Shown: positions 54,927 to 63,160 of the stretch, in pieces
How the letters are laid out: each line of letters begins with the position of its first letter
Numbering within the stretch: position 1 is the first letter of the stretch
Origin: Vreelandella neptunia
Lineage (GTDB): Bacteria > Pseudomonadota > Gammaproteobacteria > Pseudomonadales > Halomonadaceae
Direction of reading: 5' to 3'
NCBI RefSeq assembly: GCF_034479615.1
Contig: NZ_CP140255.1
Location: 2,294,001 to 2,358,000 of the forward strand
DNA length: 64,000 bases
Notes under the pieces: generated by a model
Databases searched by the model: none
Told to the model about the DNA's origin: nothing
Seen by the model: only the letters and a program-made list of their open reading frames with translations
Program-made: the position numbers and the translations under genes

Positions 54927-55343
54927 TTAAGTGGACTTATGCCAACCCGGAAATGGCGTCTCTTCCTGCAAATGACGCAACTCAGGTTGATGAGCTTCAG
55001 CGATTTGCGTTACCCGATTCACGCCCTCTTCCAATAAATGCACTTCTATTTGGCGGCGATCCTCACGCCCTTGCCGCCGCACAACCAATGATAGCTGCTC
55101 ACAGCGATCAACTAGCGCCACCACCCCATGATGTTTTGATTGAAGCCGTTCCGCTAGCTCCCCCACCGTCGCCCAGTCTCTTCCATGGAAACCACGAAGA
55201 TGTAGCAATAGTTGATACTGCAATGGCGTCAGCCCATAGCGGCGACAGATATCTTCACTATGGCGAAGAAAGCAACGCAACCGGTAACGAAATTGCGACA
55301 GCCGCTCAAAGTCGCTTTTATCAAGTGTCTGAGGGTTATTCAT
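54927..55343 (-). CDS. MarR-family transcriptional regulator
   Basis: 138 residues with the winged helix of the MarR family: LTPLQYQLLLHLRGF, VGELAERLQSKHHGVVALVDRCEQ, then the wing VVRRQGREDRRQIEVHL. It is divergent from a Yip1-family gene, and an inverted repeat (AATATCA-N5-TGATACA) lies in the shared intergenic region. The repeat recurs before the other Yip1-family gene, so this protein is the best candidate to bind both. The open frame extends to a GTG at 55364; ATG 55343 is preferred. Confidence 0.85.
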   Translation of the reverse strand: MNNPQTLDKSDFERLSQFRYRLRCFLRHSEDICRRYGLTPLQYQLLLHLRGFHGRDWATVGELAERLQSKHHGVVALVDRCEQLSLVVRRQGREDRRQIEVHLLEEGVNRVTQIAEAHQPELRHLQEETPFPGWHKST

Positions 55344-55413
55344 TTTTCCAATTCTCTTTACCACATACTCGGCTATTGCTGACTCGCCAATTTAGAGCGC
55401 TTTAAAAAAATAC

Positions 55414-55432
55414 AATATCACACCATGATACA
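55414..55432. promoter_or_regulatory. Inverted repeat upstream of the second Yip1-family gene
   Basis: AATATCA-CACCA-TGATACA, arms matching at five central positions, 38 bp before ATG 55471 and 70 bp before the MarR start on the other strand. It shares AATATCAC-NN-CATGATA with the element at 36737. Confidence 0.75.
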
Positions 55433-55470
55433 AATAACCATTGAGATTACACCTGCAGGGGGGATCTGAA

Positions 55471-56037
55471 ATGAGAGCACTCACTTTTCTCAAATTACCA
55501 TTCAACCATCGTGAAGGCTGGAAAGAGCTACAGGCTTCCTCCCCCTCCATTCCTTTACTAGCGTGGCTGGTGGTTTTACCCATGTCGCTCTTGCCGCCAG
55601 TAATGCTCTATTATGCGGGCACCCATTACGGCGATGCATTTATGGCAGGCTTTGCTGACCGAGAGTGGCGTTTTATCACGACAATTGTTTTCCTAGCAGA
55701 GATATTGAGTTTTTTCGTTATTGGCTGGGTAATCTACGCTGTAGTCAATGGAACTGAAGAGCTATCTATCAGCTATCAAGATGCCTATTTACTTGCCACA
55801 CTTGCACCACTACCGTTATTCGTCGCTTCATTGGCACTATTGGTACCCAGCTTACTTTTCAACGTAGTGGTTATACTTAGCGGGCTGGGCATCTCTTGCA
55901 GCTTGATTTACCACGGCTTACAAGCACTCTGTACCCATCAAGAATTTGATGTTGCTACGATCTCAGCCACTTACACAATCATGGCTGCCAGTGCTCTGGG
56001 GTGGGGTATTTTGTTTGCTGTTATCTGGGCTTATTAA
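55471..56037 (+). CDS. Yip1-family membrane protein (copy 2)
   Basis: 188 residues, five hydrophobic helices, a clear paralogue of 36796-37362: both contain LPPVMLYYAGTHYGD, GFADR.WRFITTI and end in IVWAY or VIWAY. ATG 55471 follows a GGGGGG-rich ribosome binding site. It is divergent from the MarR gene and convergent with a DUF488 gene. Divergence between copies suggests an old duplication, not a recent one. Confidence 0.85.
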   Translation: MRALTFLKLPFNHREGWKELQASSPSIPLLAWLVVLPMSLLPPVMLYYAGTHYGDAFMAGFADREWRFITTIVFLAEILSFFVIGWVIYAVVNGTEELSISYQDAYLLATLAPLPLFVASLALLVPSLLFNVVVILSGLGISCSLIYHGLQALCTHQEFDVATISATYTIMAASALGWGILFAVIWAY

Positions 56038-56110
56038 GCCATGAATATTAGGCGCACTGGCACCAACCCATTCATCGTCAAGCCCAATGATGACGCGTGA
56101 AGCAAACGGT

Positions 56111-56542
56111 CTAACGTTGAGAAGTGGGTAATGTGTGCGCCAGGCAGGGCGATGAGCAAAATTCACGATCACTCGCGTCTTCCTCTTCGAGCGCTGATAG
56201 CACCAGCTCTTTGATTACTGGAAGGTGGGAATCTTCAATTTCACGAGCGGCGGTTAGTAGGGTAACTCGCCCCGCTCGTGCGAATCTCATTAAAGGCAGT
56301 AGCTTATCAGGACATGCCTTCAGCTCACGCATATAGCGCTTACGAAAGAGTGATTTACTGATTTTTTGCTGTCGATACTGACGGCATAATTGAGATGCAG
56401 GCGCTATCTCCGGGTACCACTCATTCAGCGCCAGTAAACTGGGAGACAACCCGCTAGGACATAACCGATCAACCAACACCCGAGTGCCGTCGTGATCCTC
56501 TATCGGCGCATATATACGCTTTAGCATGATTTCATACGACAT
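56111..56542 (-). CDS. DUF488 family protein (copy 2)
   Basis: 143 residues with DUF488 features (LKRIYAPIEDHDGTRVLVDRL, LNEWYPEIAPASQLCRQY, RYMRELKACPDKL). It is more diverged than copy 1 and carries an extra C-terminal tail with two cysteines (FCSSPCLAH). The proline in CPSGLSPS replaces the WPRG motif of copy 1. Convergent with Yip1 copy 2. Function unknown. Confidence 0.8.
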   Translation of the reverse strand: MSYEIMLKRIYAPIEDHDGTRVLVDRLCPSGLSPSLLALNEWYPEIAPASQLCRQYRQQKISKSLFRKRYMRELKACPDKLLPLMRFARAGRVTLLTAAREIEDSHLPVIKELVLSALEEEDASDREFCSSPCLAHTLPTSQR

Positions 56543-56780
56543 CGTTTATATATCTCCGCCAGCGCGCACATGGCTTCAGCGAGTAAATCTATATAGGTAT
56601 TAACATAGCAGCAAACTGAGCGAGGTTAATTAATAGCACAGCAGGTTAGGCGCATGCATCACCGTGCGACGGCGGCATCGCTTCCGTTGCGGTGGAGAAC
56701 AACAATAAATTACCATCCGAAACTAGAGCTTTTTCACTTTTAAAATCAATCAGATCCCCCTATCCATGTCATAAGCATCA

Positions 56781-56802
56781 CGTCAAAAAAGGTGTTTTGA
56801 CG
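56781..56802. repeat. Inverted repeat downstream of the PD-(D/E)XK gene
   Basis: Perfect 8-bp arms CGTCAAAA / TTTTGACG with spacer AAGGTG, 26 bases past the stop of the minus-strand gene. On that strand the spacer gives a short T-run inside the hairpin; it could be a weak terminator or an operator. Confidence 0.6.
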
Positions 56803-56827
56803 GCAGTGGAATTTCTAACATCAATAT

Positions 56828-58063
56828 TCAGTATACATTAGCATCCACCTTAAGCCCTGATGACAAATGCCATAGGCTAAGCATCTCATCGGCCATCGCT
56901 TGAACGTAGCTTTTTAGCTGCGCGTCATCTGTTAGGGTACGCAAAGATTGAATGGATGGGTTACGCAAATTTAAATCCTGGGGAATGTAGGCATAACCAG
57001 GCCATAGGTGATTTCGACTGGCCATTGCCCCCTCTTTGTCCAATAACTGACACAGCGGCTTATACTCTGTTGATTCGTTAGAGCATTTAATTCCAAGATA
57101 GATACTGTTTATTTCTGCTTCAGCAGCGATAAAAGCATTTTGCAGATGAGGCAGCTTATAATACAAGCCAACGGTCTCGCGATTGGGTGATCTACGCTTA
57201 TAAGACTGCATAAATACTCGACACTGCTCTTGAACGTTGCCACACGTTGAATGCTGGCTATCCAGTTGCTGATCCATCTCAGCACTAATCCCGCTGATCG
57301 TCTCCCTGACTTCTATCCAAATTTTCGCTTGTAAACGAATCAGCGCTTCATCAAACGCCAGACGAATGTCATGCGCTGCAAGCAGGTTGTCTCCCTCAAG
57401 CAAGGTGTCAGCCAACGTATCCAGGTGGTGGGTGTCCATGTCTTGTCCCGTTAACTGTGTGATCAGGTCGTGATACTGAACGATGCTTTCGCGTAAAGAA
57501 GGATGCAGTACGGATTTTTCTACGCATTTGGCCAACCAGGGCCGCAAGCACTCTGCGTAGGCGGCTGTTTGATAAGTGCCTGGCATATCGGAACTAGTAC
57601 CAAGCTGCTCCAGGTGCCCTAAGCTGTGTGATGCTGGAGGGCGCCCGTCCAATGAAAGGAATACCACGTGCACCTCTCGGTAGCCTTGGGCACGCAGTGA
57701 TTGATAATACGTGACCAACTGGTTTTCCTGATCAGCGGCAAATAGCTTGTTTTCAATCAGAATGGCTTGACGCTTGGTGTTGGTAACCAGAATATCAATT
57801 CGCTGCTGCTCGGTAACGACACGCACACCTTTTAAGGAGAAATCCGGGATGCGTAGCTGGTCGATAAAACACTTAAGTAGCTCTACGCCTAACTCATGCG
57901 TTTGAGGGTTTAGCAAAGCGGCAATAAAACGCGAGTGTAAGCGAACTTCATCCGTTGGTTTATGCAATACGGTGAATACGTTAAAACGCGGAGTGCTCAC
58001 ATAGTGACGCTGAAGAAGCGCAGCCAAGTGCAGCAGGTCTTCAGCTTTTTTCGTTGAACTCAT
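56828..58063 (-). CDS. PD-(D/E)XK nuclease-like protein
   Basis: 411 residues from ATG 58063 (AGGATC upstream). The N-terminal region (RFNVFTVLHKPTDEVRLHSRFIAALLNP) and the catalytic core D90 (QQRIDILV), E104-x-K106 (AILIENKLFAADQENQL) match the PDDEXK_4 type of restriction-like nucleases with unknown substrates. The C-terminal 250 residues are unassigned; they contain a possible ligand-binding part (YKRRSPNRETVGLYYKLP). It follows the Sir2 gene by 40 bp in the same direction, and the two are probably coexpressed. Confidence 0.78.
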   Translation of the reverse strand: MSSTKKAEDLLHLAALLQRHYVSTPRFNVFTVLHKPTDEVRLHSRFIAALLNPQTHELGVELLKCFIDQLRIPDFSLKGVRVVTEQQRIDILVTNTKRQAILIENKLFAADQENQLVTYYQSLRAQGYREVHVVFLSLDGRPPASHSLGHLEQLGTSSDMPGTYQTAAYAECLRPWLAKCVEKSVLHPSLRESIVQYHDLITQLTGQDMDTHHLDTLADTLLEGDNLLAAHDIRLAFDEALIRLQAKIWIEVRETISGISAEMDQQLDSQHSTCGNVQEQCRVFMQSYKRRSPNRETVGLYYKLPHLQNAFIAAEAEINSIYLGIKCSNESTEYKPLCQLLDKEGAMASRNHLWPGYAYIPQDLNLRNPSIQSLRTLTDDAQLKSYVQAMADEMLSLWHLSSGLKVDANVY

Positions 58064-58103
58064 GCACAATGATCCTTGCTGTGGCAATATCATGACCACG
58101 CTC

Positions 58104-58835
58104 TCAGGCGCGACCCAGCCCATAGTCCCAGCGCTGCCCTTCAAGCCAGGCCGCTACAATATCCGGCACAATGCTATCCGCCTCTTTATGAATAATGCGA
58201 TAGCTGTAGGGTCTATCCGCCACATCGAAGTGAGGGTTTACGATCAGCTTTTCCGCCCTATATCTCCCCTTTTTGGGCAGCTTCGCTGCTGGGTCAACCT
58301 GCAGCGAAGTTCCGATTACCAGCACCTTGGCTGCCGTCTTAAAATGCCGACCAGTCTCTGAGTAATGCATAATCTGCTCCCCAAACCAGACCACATGTGG
58401 CCGTAATTCATGCCCATCAGGGCAGGTGTCACCTAAATACTGTGGGCTGATGCCGATATCCGATACCAGCGCATGCTGACCGCAACATCTCACCTTTCTA
58501 AGCTCTCCGTGCAAATGAATGACATCACGAGACCCAGCGCGCTCATGCAAGTCATCAACATTTTGGGTAATTACGACAACTTCGTACTTTTGCTCAAGCC
58601 GTGCGATAGCAAGATGAGCCGGGGTAGGTTGTGCCTTGCCAGCACACTCTCGGCGCCAGTTGTAATACTCTATCACTTCTTTCCGACGCCTATTCCAGGC
58701 ATGGGGTGAAGCCAATTGCTCGTGCTGCCCAACCGACCTTAAATCGCTGTCACGAAACGCCTCTAGGCCACTACTGACACTAATACCGGCGCCGGTAAAC
58801 ACAACGATTTTGTTTGGGTTTATAGCAGGTTTCAT
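58104..58835 (-). CDS. Sir2-family NAD-dependent deacylase
   Basis: 243 residues with the complete sirtuin NAD pocket: FTGAGISVSSGLEAFRDSD, TQNVDDLHERAG (Q91, N92, D94), catalytic H109 in HLHGEL, PHVVWFGE and VIGTSLQVDPAA. The zinc site is atypical: instead of two Cys-x2-Cys pairs there is C117-C118-x2-H121 and C138-x3-H142. It is therefore a catalytically plausible sirtuin rather than the defence-type NADase fused to other domains. It is first in an operon with a PD-(D/E)XK protein and divergent from the PcfJ-like gene. Confidence 0.87.
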   Translation of the reverse strand: MKPAINPNKIVVFTGAGISVSSGLEAFRDSDLRSVGQHEQLASPHAWNRRRKEVIEYYNWRRECAGKAQPTPAHLAIARLEQKYEVVVITQNVDDLHERAGSRDVIHLHGELRKVRCCGQHALVSDIGISPQYLGDTCPDGHELRPHVVWFGEQIMHYSETGRHFKTAAKVLVIGTSLQVDPAAKLPKKGRYRAEKLIVNPHFDVADRPYSYRIIHKEADSIVPDIVAAWLEGQRWDYGLGRA

Positions 58836-58899
58836 ACGGGCTCCTTACTGCAGCGGCTACTGCCAAGCATCGTTCTCAATCACTAGCCTAACCGCGCCA

Positions 58900-58918
58900 T
58901 GCGACATTTAATGTCGCA
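58900..58918. promoter_or_regulatory. Perfect 19-bp palindrome between sir2 and the PcfJ-like gene
   Basis: TGCGACATT-T-AATGTCGCA, perfectly symmetric. It is 65 bp before the sir2 start and 51 bp before the PcfJ-like start. Its outer arms TGCGAC-N7-GTCGCA recur at 60225, the only other place I find them. Confidence 0.85.
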
Positions 58919-58969
58919 CAAACCCACTATTATTTGGTCGCCTAGCCCACACCTGGATGACGCTAACTA

Positions 58970-60208
58970 ATGCACCCTTTGCGAACCAAATCACTTACAG
59001 CAAACTTCGCTACCTGGATATCCCGCTTTGCCCGACGCATTTGGGCCAGCGAACCTTCACCTGCGGATAACAGCGTCTCCCTCGATTTATCCTCTGTCGT
59101 TGGCTATCACATGGTTGTGCGGCTTCTACCCTGGCAATCGGACGCACCATTTTCGTGGATCAGTGAGGCAGAAGGTGCACAGCTAGCGACGGGTGCGTTT
59201 TTGGAGCCACCGGGCATTAGCTGGGAGGTGCTTATGGAAACCCATGGAGAGACACTTACGCAGGGTATGCCTGACACGCTTATTCAGGTTATTAATGCGG
59301 TGCCTTTTTTAGGCATTGAATTAGCGCAGGTTGCTGGCCGATTAGACGCTGCCCTCGACATGGCAGTGTCATCGCCACTACTGCTAATACTGCTGGTAGA
59401 AAAGGGGGCACAAGAAAGGTGGTCAGCGGACACCTTCGGGGCATTACTTCACCACAAGCAATCAACGCTATGTGCAGTTGCAGGTTTACCCGCAACGCGA
59501 TCAAGCGCCAAGTTGCTGCGTCGCTGCCAGCTTGGCCCGGTGATTCGGCGCGAGCTCTTTCCGCTTAAAAGGGCGTTAAATAATCCCGATAACAGCGAGT
59601 TTTTGCGTCATCAACCTTATGTTCACGCCAAGCACCTTATCTTTTTAGCCAATTATGAGGGCGCACGTTGGCCGGGATTGCTTACGCTTATCAACGAGGC
59701 GCTAACCCCTGCTCCCCATTACCGTGGTAGTGCTTGGCTTAAAGCGATGCTGGTGGATACCCAACGCATGTTAGCTACAAGGACTGAAGCCCTTTACCCC
59801 GTATACTCATTGGCGGCCTTTCAGGCCCTGCACGACCAGTTAGTGAATGTTTTTAATGCCCACGCAACCGCGGACAATCTTCAAAGTAGCGCCACTGAAC
59901 TGCACCAACACCATGGCCCCTACCCTACGCCGCCCTTGCCTAATACAACGTCAATCACCGCCATCACCTCTTGGCAGGATTTACTCTTGGAGGGAGAGCG
60001 CATGCGGCACTGCGTGGGCAGTTACAGCAGCGCCGTCGCCAACGGACAAGTCGCTATCTATCACCTGCAGCAACCTGAGCCAGTAACCGTTGCCATCACG
60101 CCCCAAGGCCAGCGTTGGAAGCTAAGCGAGGCACGCGGGGTACGTAACGCGCCCCCATCACCGGAAGCACATTACTTCATTAACGTTTGGTTAACAGAGC
60201 AGTCATAG
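58970..60208 (+). CDS. PcfJ-like domain protein
   Basis: 412 residues. The N-terminal two-thirds are a helical region I do not recognise. The C-terminal 75 residues are PcfJ-like: LLLEGERMRHCVGSYSSAVA with H347-C348, then a beta-hairpin part and LSEARGVRNAPPSPE. PcfJ-like proteins are known from conjugative plasmids and many bacterial accessory loci; the H-C-V-x-S-Y motif suggests a catalytic or metal-binding site, but activity is not established. First gene of the rightward arm of the module. Confidence 0.78.
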   Translation: MHPLRTKSLTANFATWISRFARRIWASEPSPADNSVSLDLSSVVGYHMVVRLLPWQSDAPFSWISEAEGAQLATGAFLEPPGISWEVLMETHGETLTQGMPDTLIQVINAVPFLGIELAQVAGRLDAALDMAVSSPLLLILLVEKGAQERWSADTFGALLHHKQSTLCAVAGLPATRSSAKLLRRCQLGPVIRRELFPLKRALNNPDNSEFLRHQPYVHAKHLIFLANYEGARWPGLLTLINEALTPAPHYRGSAWLKAMLVDTQRMLATRTEALYPVYSLAAFQALHDQLVNVFNAHATADNLQSSATELHQHHGPYPTPPLPNTTSITAITSWQDLLLEGERMRHCVGSYSSAVANGQVAIYHLQQPEPVTVAITPQGQRWKLSEARGVRNAPPSPEAHYFINVWLTEQS

Positions 60209-60224
60209 GTATACCTCGTATTTA

Positions 60225-60243
60225 TGCGACCTATGTTGTCGCA
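60225..60243. promoter_or_regulatory. TGCGAC-N7-GTCGCA operator before the metallopeptidase-like gene
   Basis: Six-base arms identical to those at 58900 and with the same 7-base spacer (CTATGTT). It is 46 bp before ATG 60290 and 16 bp after the preceding stop. Confidence 0.82.
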
Positions 60244-60289
60244 CCCCTAACGTAGCTTATGACACCTCACCCTTGAGGAAAGGCATGCT

Positions 60290-60910
60290 ATGGATACGTT
60301 GGTACGTTCATCTTCAGCAACGGCGGATGCACAGCAAGAGTTGGCGAAGTGGCAGGCGGATCGCGCCTATTGGGCAGAAACACTGCCTGTTATGGAGTTG
60401 CTCAGTGAATTTTTAATCTTGACCCCTGTTTTGCAGGAACAAATAGCCACGGCAAGCACGGATGGCCGGCATCTCTATTTTTGTCCCTGTTATAGCGCCA
60501 GTCTCTCCGATGAATCTCGGCGCTTTTTACATGCCCACCTAATTTGGCATTGCGTGGCAGGCCATTTAACCGCTCCTCTAGTAGCTAACCGGCATCGTTG
60601 GCACCTAGCGTGCGACCATGAAGTCAACGCCCTGCTATTGGCTCTCGGCTTACCCCTGCCTTTGAATGCACTACTATTTCCCGTATGCGTTGGCCGCGGC
60701 GCTTTGGAGGTGTATCGATGGCTTGAAGGACACCCAAACACGTCAATTGAAATGCCTCTCGACATTCACCCTGCCGCACTATGGGGGCACCTCCCCCACG
60801 CCACCCCAAACCAACGCATGACTGGACTTTGGCGACGCCGAGCTCATTTGATTGCTCGGGAACCCGATGCGCTACCCGAGAGAGTCGCTAAGTTTTGTGA
60901 GGCACGATAA
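60290..60910 (+). CDS. Degenerate metallopeptidase-like protein (DUF2201-like)
   Basis: 206 residues. The segment HAHLIWHCVAGHLTAP followed by HRWHLACDHEVNALLLALGL has the shape of the putative metallopeptidase domain of DUF2201 proteins, with D109 and N113 in ACDHEVN. The zinc helix reads H83-L-I-W-H87 and lacks the catalytic Glu of HExxH, so protease activity is doubtful. The von Willebrand domain usual in longer relatives is absent. AAAGG lies seven bases before ATG 60290. The next gene starts 40 bases later. Confidence 0.65.
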   Translation: MDTLVRSSSATADAQQELAKWQADRAYWAETLPVMELLSEFLILTPVLQEQIATASTDGRHLYFCPCYSASLSDESRRFLHAHLIWHCVAGHLTAPLVANRHRWHLACDHEVNALLLALGLPLPLNALLFPVCVGRGALEVYRWLEGHPNTSIEMPLDIHPAALWGHLPHATPNQRMTGLWRRRAHLIAREPDALPERVAKFCEAR

Positions 60911-60950
60911 ACTTAGTGTTTTCATTCCTATAGCCAGGATTAGCGTCACT

Positions 60951-61985
60951 ATGTCTGATACGCGCGATACACTTTTTCGCTACTTGACGCTTCTGCAACT
61001 CATTCCCCGTTATCCTAAGAAAATGTCGACTCCTATCTTGAAAGAAAAACTCGCTGAACGCGGGTTTAATATTGATACTCGGTCGTTACAGCGGGATTTG
61101 AGCCAAAAACTCTCGACGCAGTTTCCCATCGGGTGTGATGATAGCCAGAAGCCCTATCAGTGGTATTTCGATCGCGACTTTCAGTGTCAGCTGCCCGCAC
61201 TGGATGTGCCTAGCGCGCTGACGCTGGTACTTGCCGAAGAGTATTTAAAAGGATTACTACCCCCTGTCGTCGTTGGGCAGTTATCACCTCACTTCAAAGA
61301 TGCCAGGCGGCTGCTGGATGAGATGAGTTCTAACGGCTTGAGCCAATGGGCACGGAAAGTTCGCGCCATTCCCAATGGCAAAGCGCTTATCCCCGCGGCA
61401 CTTAATGAAATGACGTGGCAAATCGTCTCTCAAGCCCTGCTAGAGCAGAAACCGGTGGATGTCGTGTACTTGTCTCGCACGTCCAAAACGAAAAAGCACT
61501 TCACCCTTCATCCTCAAGGGCTAGTCAGCCGACACAGCGTGACCTATTTACTTGCGACAGTGGACGACTATGACGATATTCGTCAGTTCGCCATGCACCG
61601 CATTGAAACAGCCGCTCTAAGTAAAGCGACCTGGCGACCTTTGCACGGCTTTGACTTAGACAATTACATAGCAGGTGGAGCGTTCGGCTATTTGCAAGGC
61701 AAAGCCCCCGTCACACTTGTCGCCTATGTAGCGCCACAAGTTGCGTGGCTACTCAGTGAGACCCCACTGTCTGAAACTCAGCGGCTGACACCCCTGTCCG
61801 ACAGCAACTGGCAACAACTAGAAGCCGAGGTGCCCGATGACCAACAAACGCTGTGGTGGCTGATGGCCATGGGCGCCAATATCAACTTACGGGCTCCTGC
61901 GGCGTGGCGAGAAACGCTAAAAGCGAATGCAGAGCAGGTACTCGCGCATTACCAAAGCACACTGGTCGCGCAAGAAACCTATTAA
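60951..61985 (+). CDS. WYL-domain transcriptional regulator
   Basis: 344 residues: an N-terminal winged helix-turn-helix (about 10-70, STPILKEKLAERGFNIDTRSLQRDLSQKL), and a WYL domain (about 140-240, VVYLSRTSKTKKHFTLHPQGLVSRHSVTYLLATV, with the WYL triad degenerate as TYLLA) and a C-terminal extension. WYL regulators bind nucleic-acid or nucleotide ligands and often control defence genes, for example in BREX and CBASS loci. It is the probable reader of the two TGCGAC-N7-GTCGCA sites. ATG 60951 is preferred over the upstream in-frame ATG at 60852, which overlaps the previous gene. Confidence 0.85.
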   Translation: MSDTRDTLFRYLTLLQLIPRYPKKMSTPILKEKLAERGFNIDTRSLQRDLSQKLSTQFPIGCDDSQKPYQWYFDRDFQCQLPALDVPSALTLVLAEEYLKGLLPPVVVGQLSPHFKDARRLLDEMSSNGLSQWARKVRAIPNGKALIPAALNEMTWQIVSQALLEQKPVDVVYLSRTSKTKKHFTLHPQGLVSRHSVTYLLATVDDYDDIRQFAMHRIETAALSKATWRPLHGFDLDNYIAGGAFGYLQGKAPVTLVAYVAPQVAWLLSETPLSETQRLTPLSDSNWQQLEAEVPDDQQTLWWLMAMGANINLRAPAAWRETLKANAEQVLAHYQSTLVAQETY

Positions 61986-62027
61986 AGTCTTGTTCATGGA
62001 AGCCAACATATTGAAAAGGAGATAACG

Positions 62028-62543
62028 GTGCTCTGTTTTGCTTATGGCTCGAATATGTCTACCCAGCGCTTAGCTGCAAGGATCCCAGCGCGCTTTGTGA
62101 CCACCGCCCTTCTGCCTGCGTATCGCCTAGCCTTTCATCAGCAAGGCGGTGACGGCTCTGGCAAATGCGATATTGTAACGGCATCTGAGCAGTCGGCTGT
62201 CTACGGCGTCGTCTGGGAAGTGGCTTCGCACCATAAGGTGACGTTGGATCGTTATGAAGGGCTCAACGCTGCTTACGATGAAACTTGGCTGACGGTAACC
62301 GACCTGGTTGGTGACGGGCAGTTTGAAGTACAGGCGTATGTTGGCAAGCTCACCGCTACTGGCATACAGCCCTATACATGGTACAAGCACCATGTGTTAG
62401 CAGGCGCACGAGAACACGGATTACCCACAGCTTATGTCCGTGCATTAGAACAAATTGATGCCCAAATTGACCCAGACACCGAACGCCACGCACGCGAAAT
62501 GGTGCTACATGGACTCGATGTACCGTTAGTGCGGGGAGCATAA
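62028..62543 (+). CDS. Gamma-glutamylcyclotransferase-like (AIG2 fold) protein
   Basis: 171 residues. The YGSNM motif (FAYGSNMSTQRLAARI), AYRLAFHQQ and the catalytic-site Glu in LDRYEGLN fit the gamma-glutamylcyclotransferase/AIG2 fold. The substrate is unknown; family members act on gamma-glutamyl amines, peptides or related adducts. Starts with GTG 62028 after AAGGAG, 42 bp downstream of the WYL gene. Its stop overlaps the next start by one base. Confidence 0.85.
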   Translation: MLCFAYGSNMSTQRLAARIPARFVTTALLPAYRLAFHQQGGDGSGKCDIVTASEQSAVYGVVWEVASHHKVTLDRYEGLNAAYDETWLTVTDLVGDGQFEVQAYVGKLTATGIQPYTWYKHHVLAGAREHGLPTAYVRALEQIDAQIDPDTERHAREMVLHGLDVPLVRGA

Positions 62544-63046
62544 TGGGCAATGATGAGCGTTTAATCGCATTTTACCGCGGGGAAGGCCACGATCATAAAG
62601 GTCGTCGACTCGAAGACATCTGGGAACTCCCCTCTTTCTGGCTGGAACACACCCACGACTATATTCAGTGGCTGTTTCCTATTCCTGAAATGGGCCGCTT
62701 TAACGCCTTTGCTCCTCTGCTCACACTCGATGTGCAAGCGGTGTTTGCGAAAGATGCGTTATTACGCCAACACCAGCAGCGCTCGCTGGACGTGATGCTG
62801 GACTTTTTTGGACTGGAACGCGAAGACCACACCATCACAGCACAGCCCGACCTCTCGATCCAAACGCACATTTGGTTGAAAGCGGGTGGCCATAATCATC
62901 TGCGCATTACGCGTATGATCCGTTCGTTAGCGTTGTGCCATGCGCCAGAGCTTGCTCGGGCTTTTCAGCAAGCCGTCATAGATATTGGTACTCAGCAGGG
63001 CATAGTGTCAGAAACGTCGGTGCAGTTTTGGCGAGATGCGATTTAA
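62543..63046 (+). CDS. OGFr_N-domain-like protein
   Basis: 167 residues. ERLIAFYRGEGHDHKGRRLEDIW and the D-x-IQWLFP motif (HDYIQWLFPIPE), then FNAFAPLL, match the conserved N-terminal region of opioid growth factor receptor-like proteins, which are widespread in bacteria with unknown function. The final part (HLRITRMIRSLALCHAPELARAF) also fits. It overlaps the GGCT-like gene by one base. Last gene before the tRNA. Confidence 0.8.
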   Translation: MGNDERLIAFYRGEGHDHKGRRLEDIWELPSFWLEHTHDYIQWLFPIPEMGRFNAFAPLLTLDVQAVFAKDALLRQHQQRSLDVMLDFFGLEREDHTITAQPDLSIQTHIWLKAGGHNHLRITRMIRSLALCHAPELARAFQQAVIDIGTQQGIVSETSVQFWRDAI

Positions 63047-63160
63047 GCAGCGTCAACTGAACGATATCGTTGGAGGCATCAAGACGGGATCCGTCTAGAG
63101 TAGTTCTGATTAACGCGATGAGCGCAGCTTACCAGAGGCCTCCTGAAACTCTCACAAACA

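Noticed and set aside
54890..55405. A plus-strand open frame of 171 codons
   Set aside because: It overlaps the MarR gene in antisense, and its product lacks any domain, whereas the minus-strand frame has a complete MarR winged helix.
58104..58835. Defence-type SIR2 NADase such as in Thoeris-like or short Argonaute systems
   Set aside because: The protein is a compact canonical sirtuin with the catalytic HLHG motif, no fused domain, and no TIR or Argonaute partner nearby.
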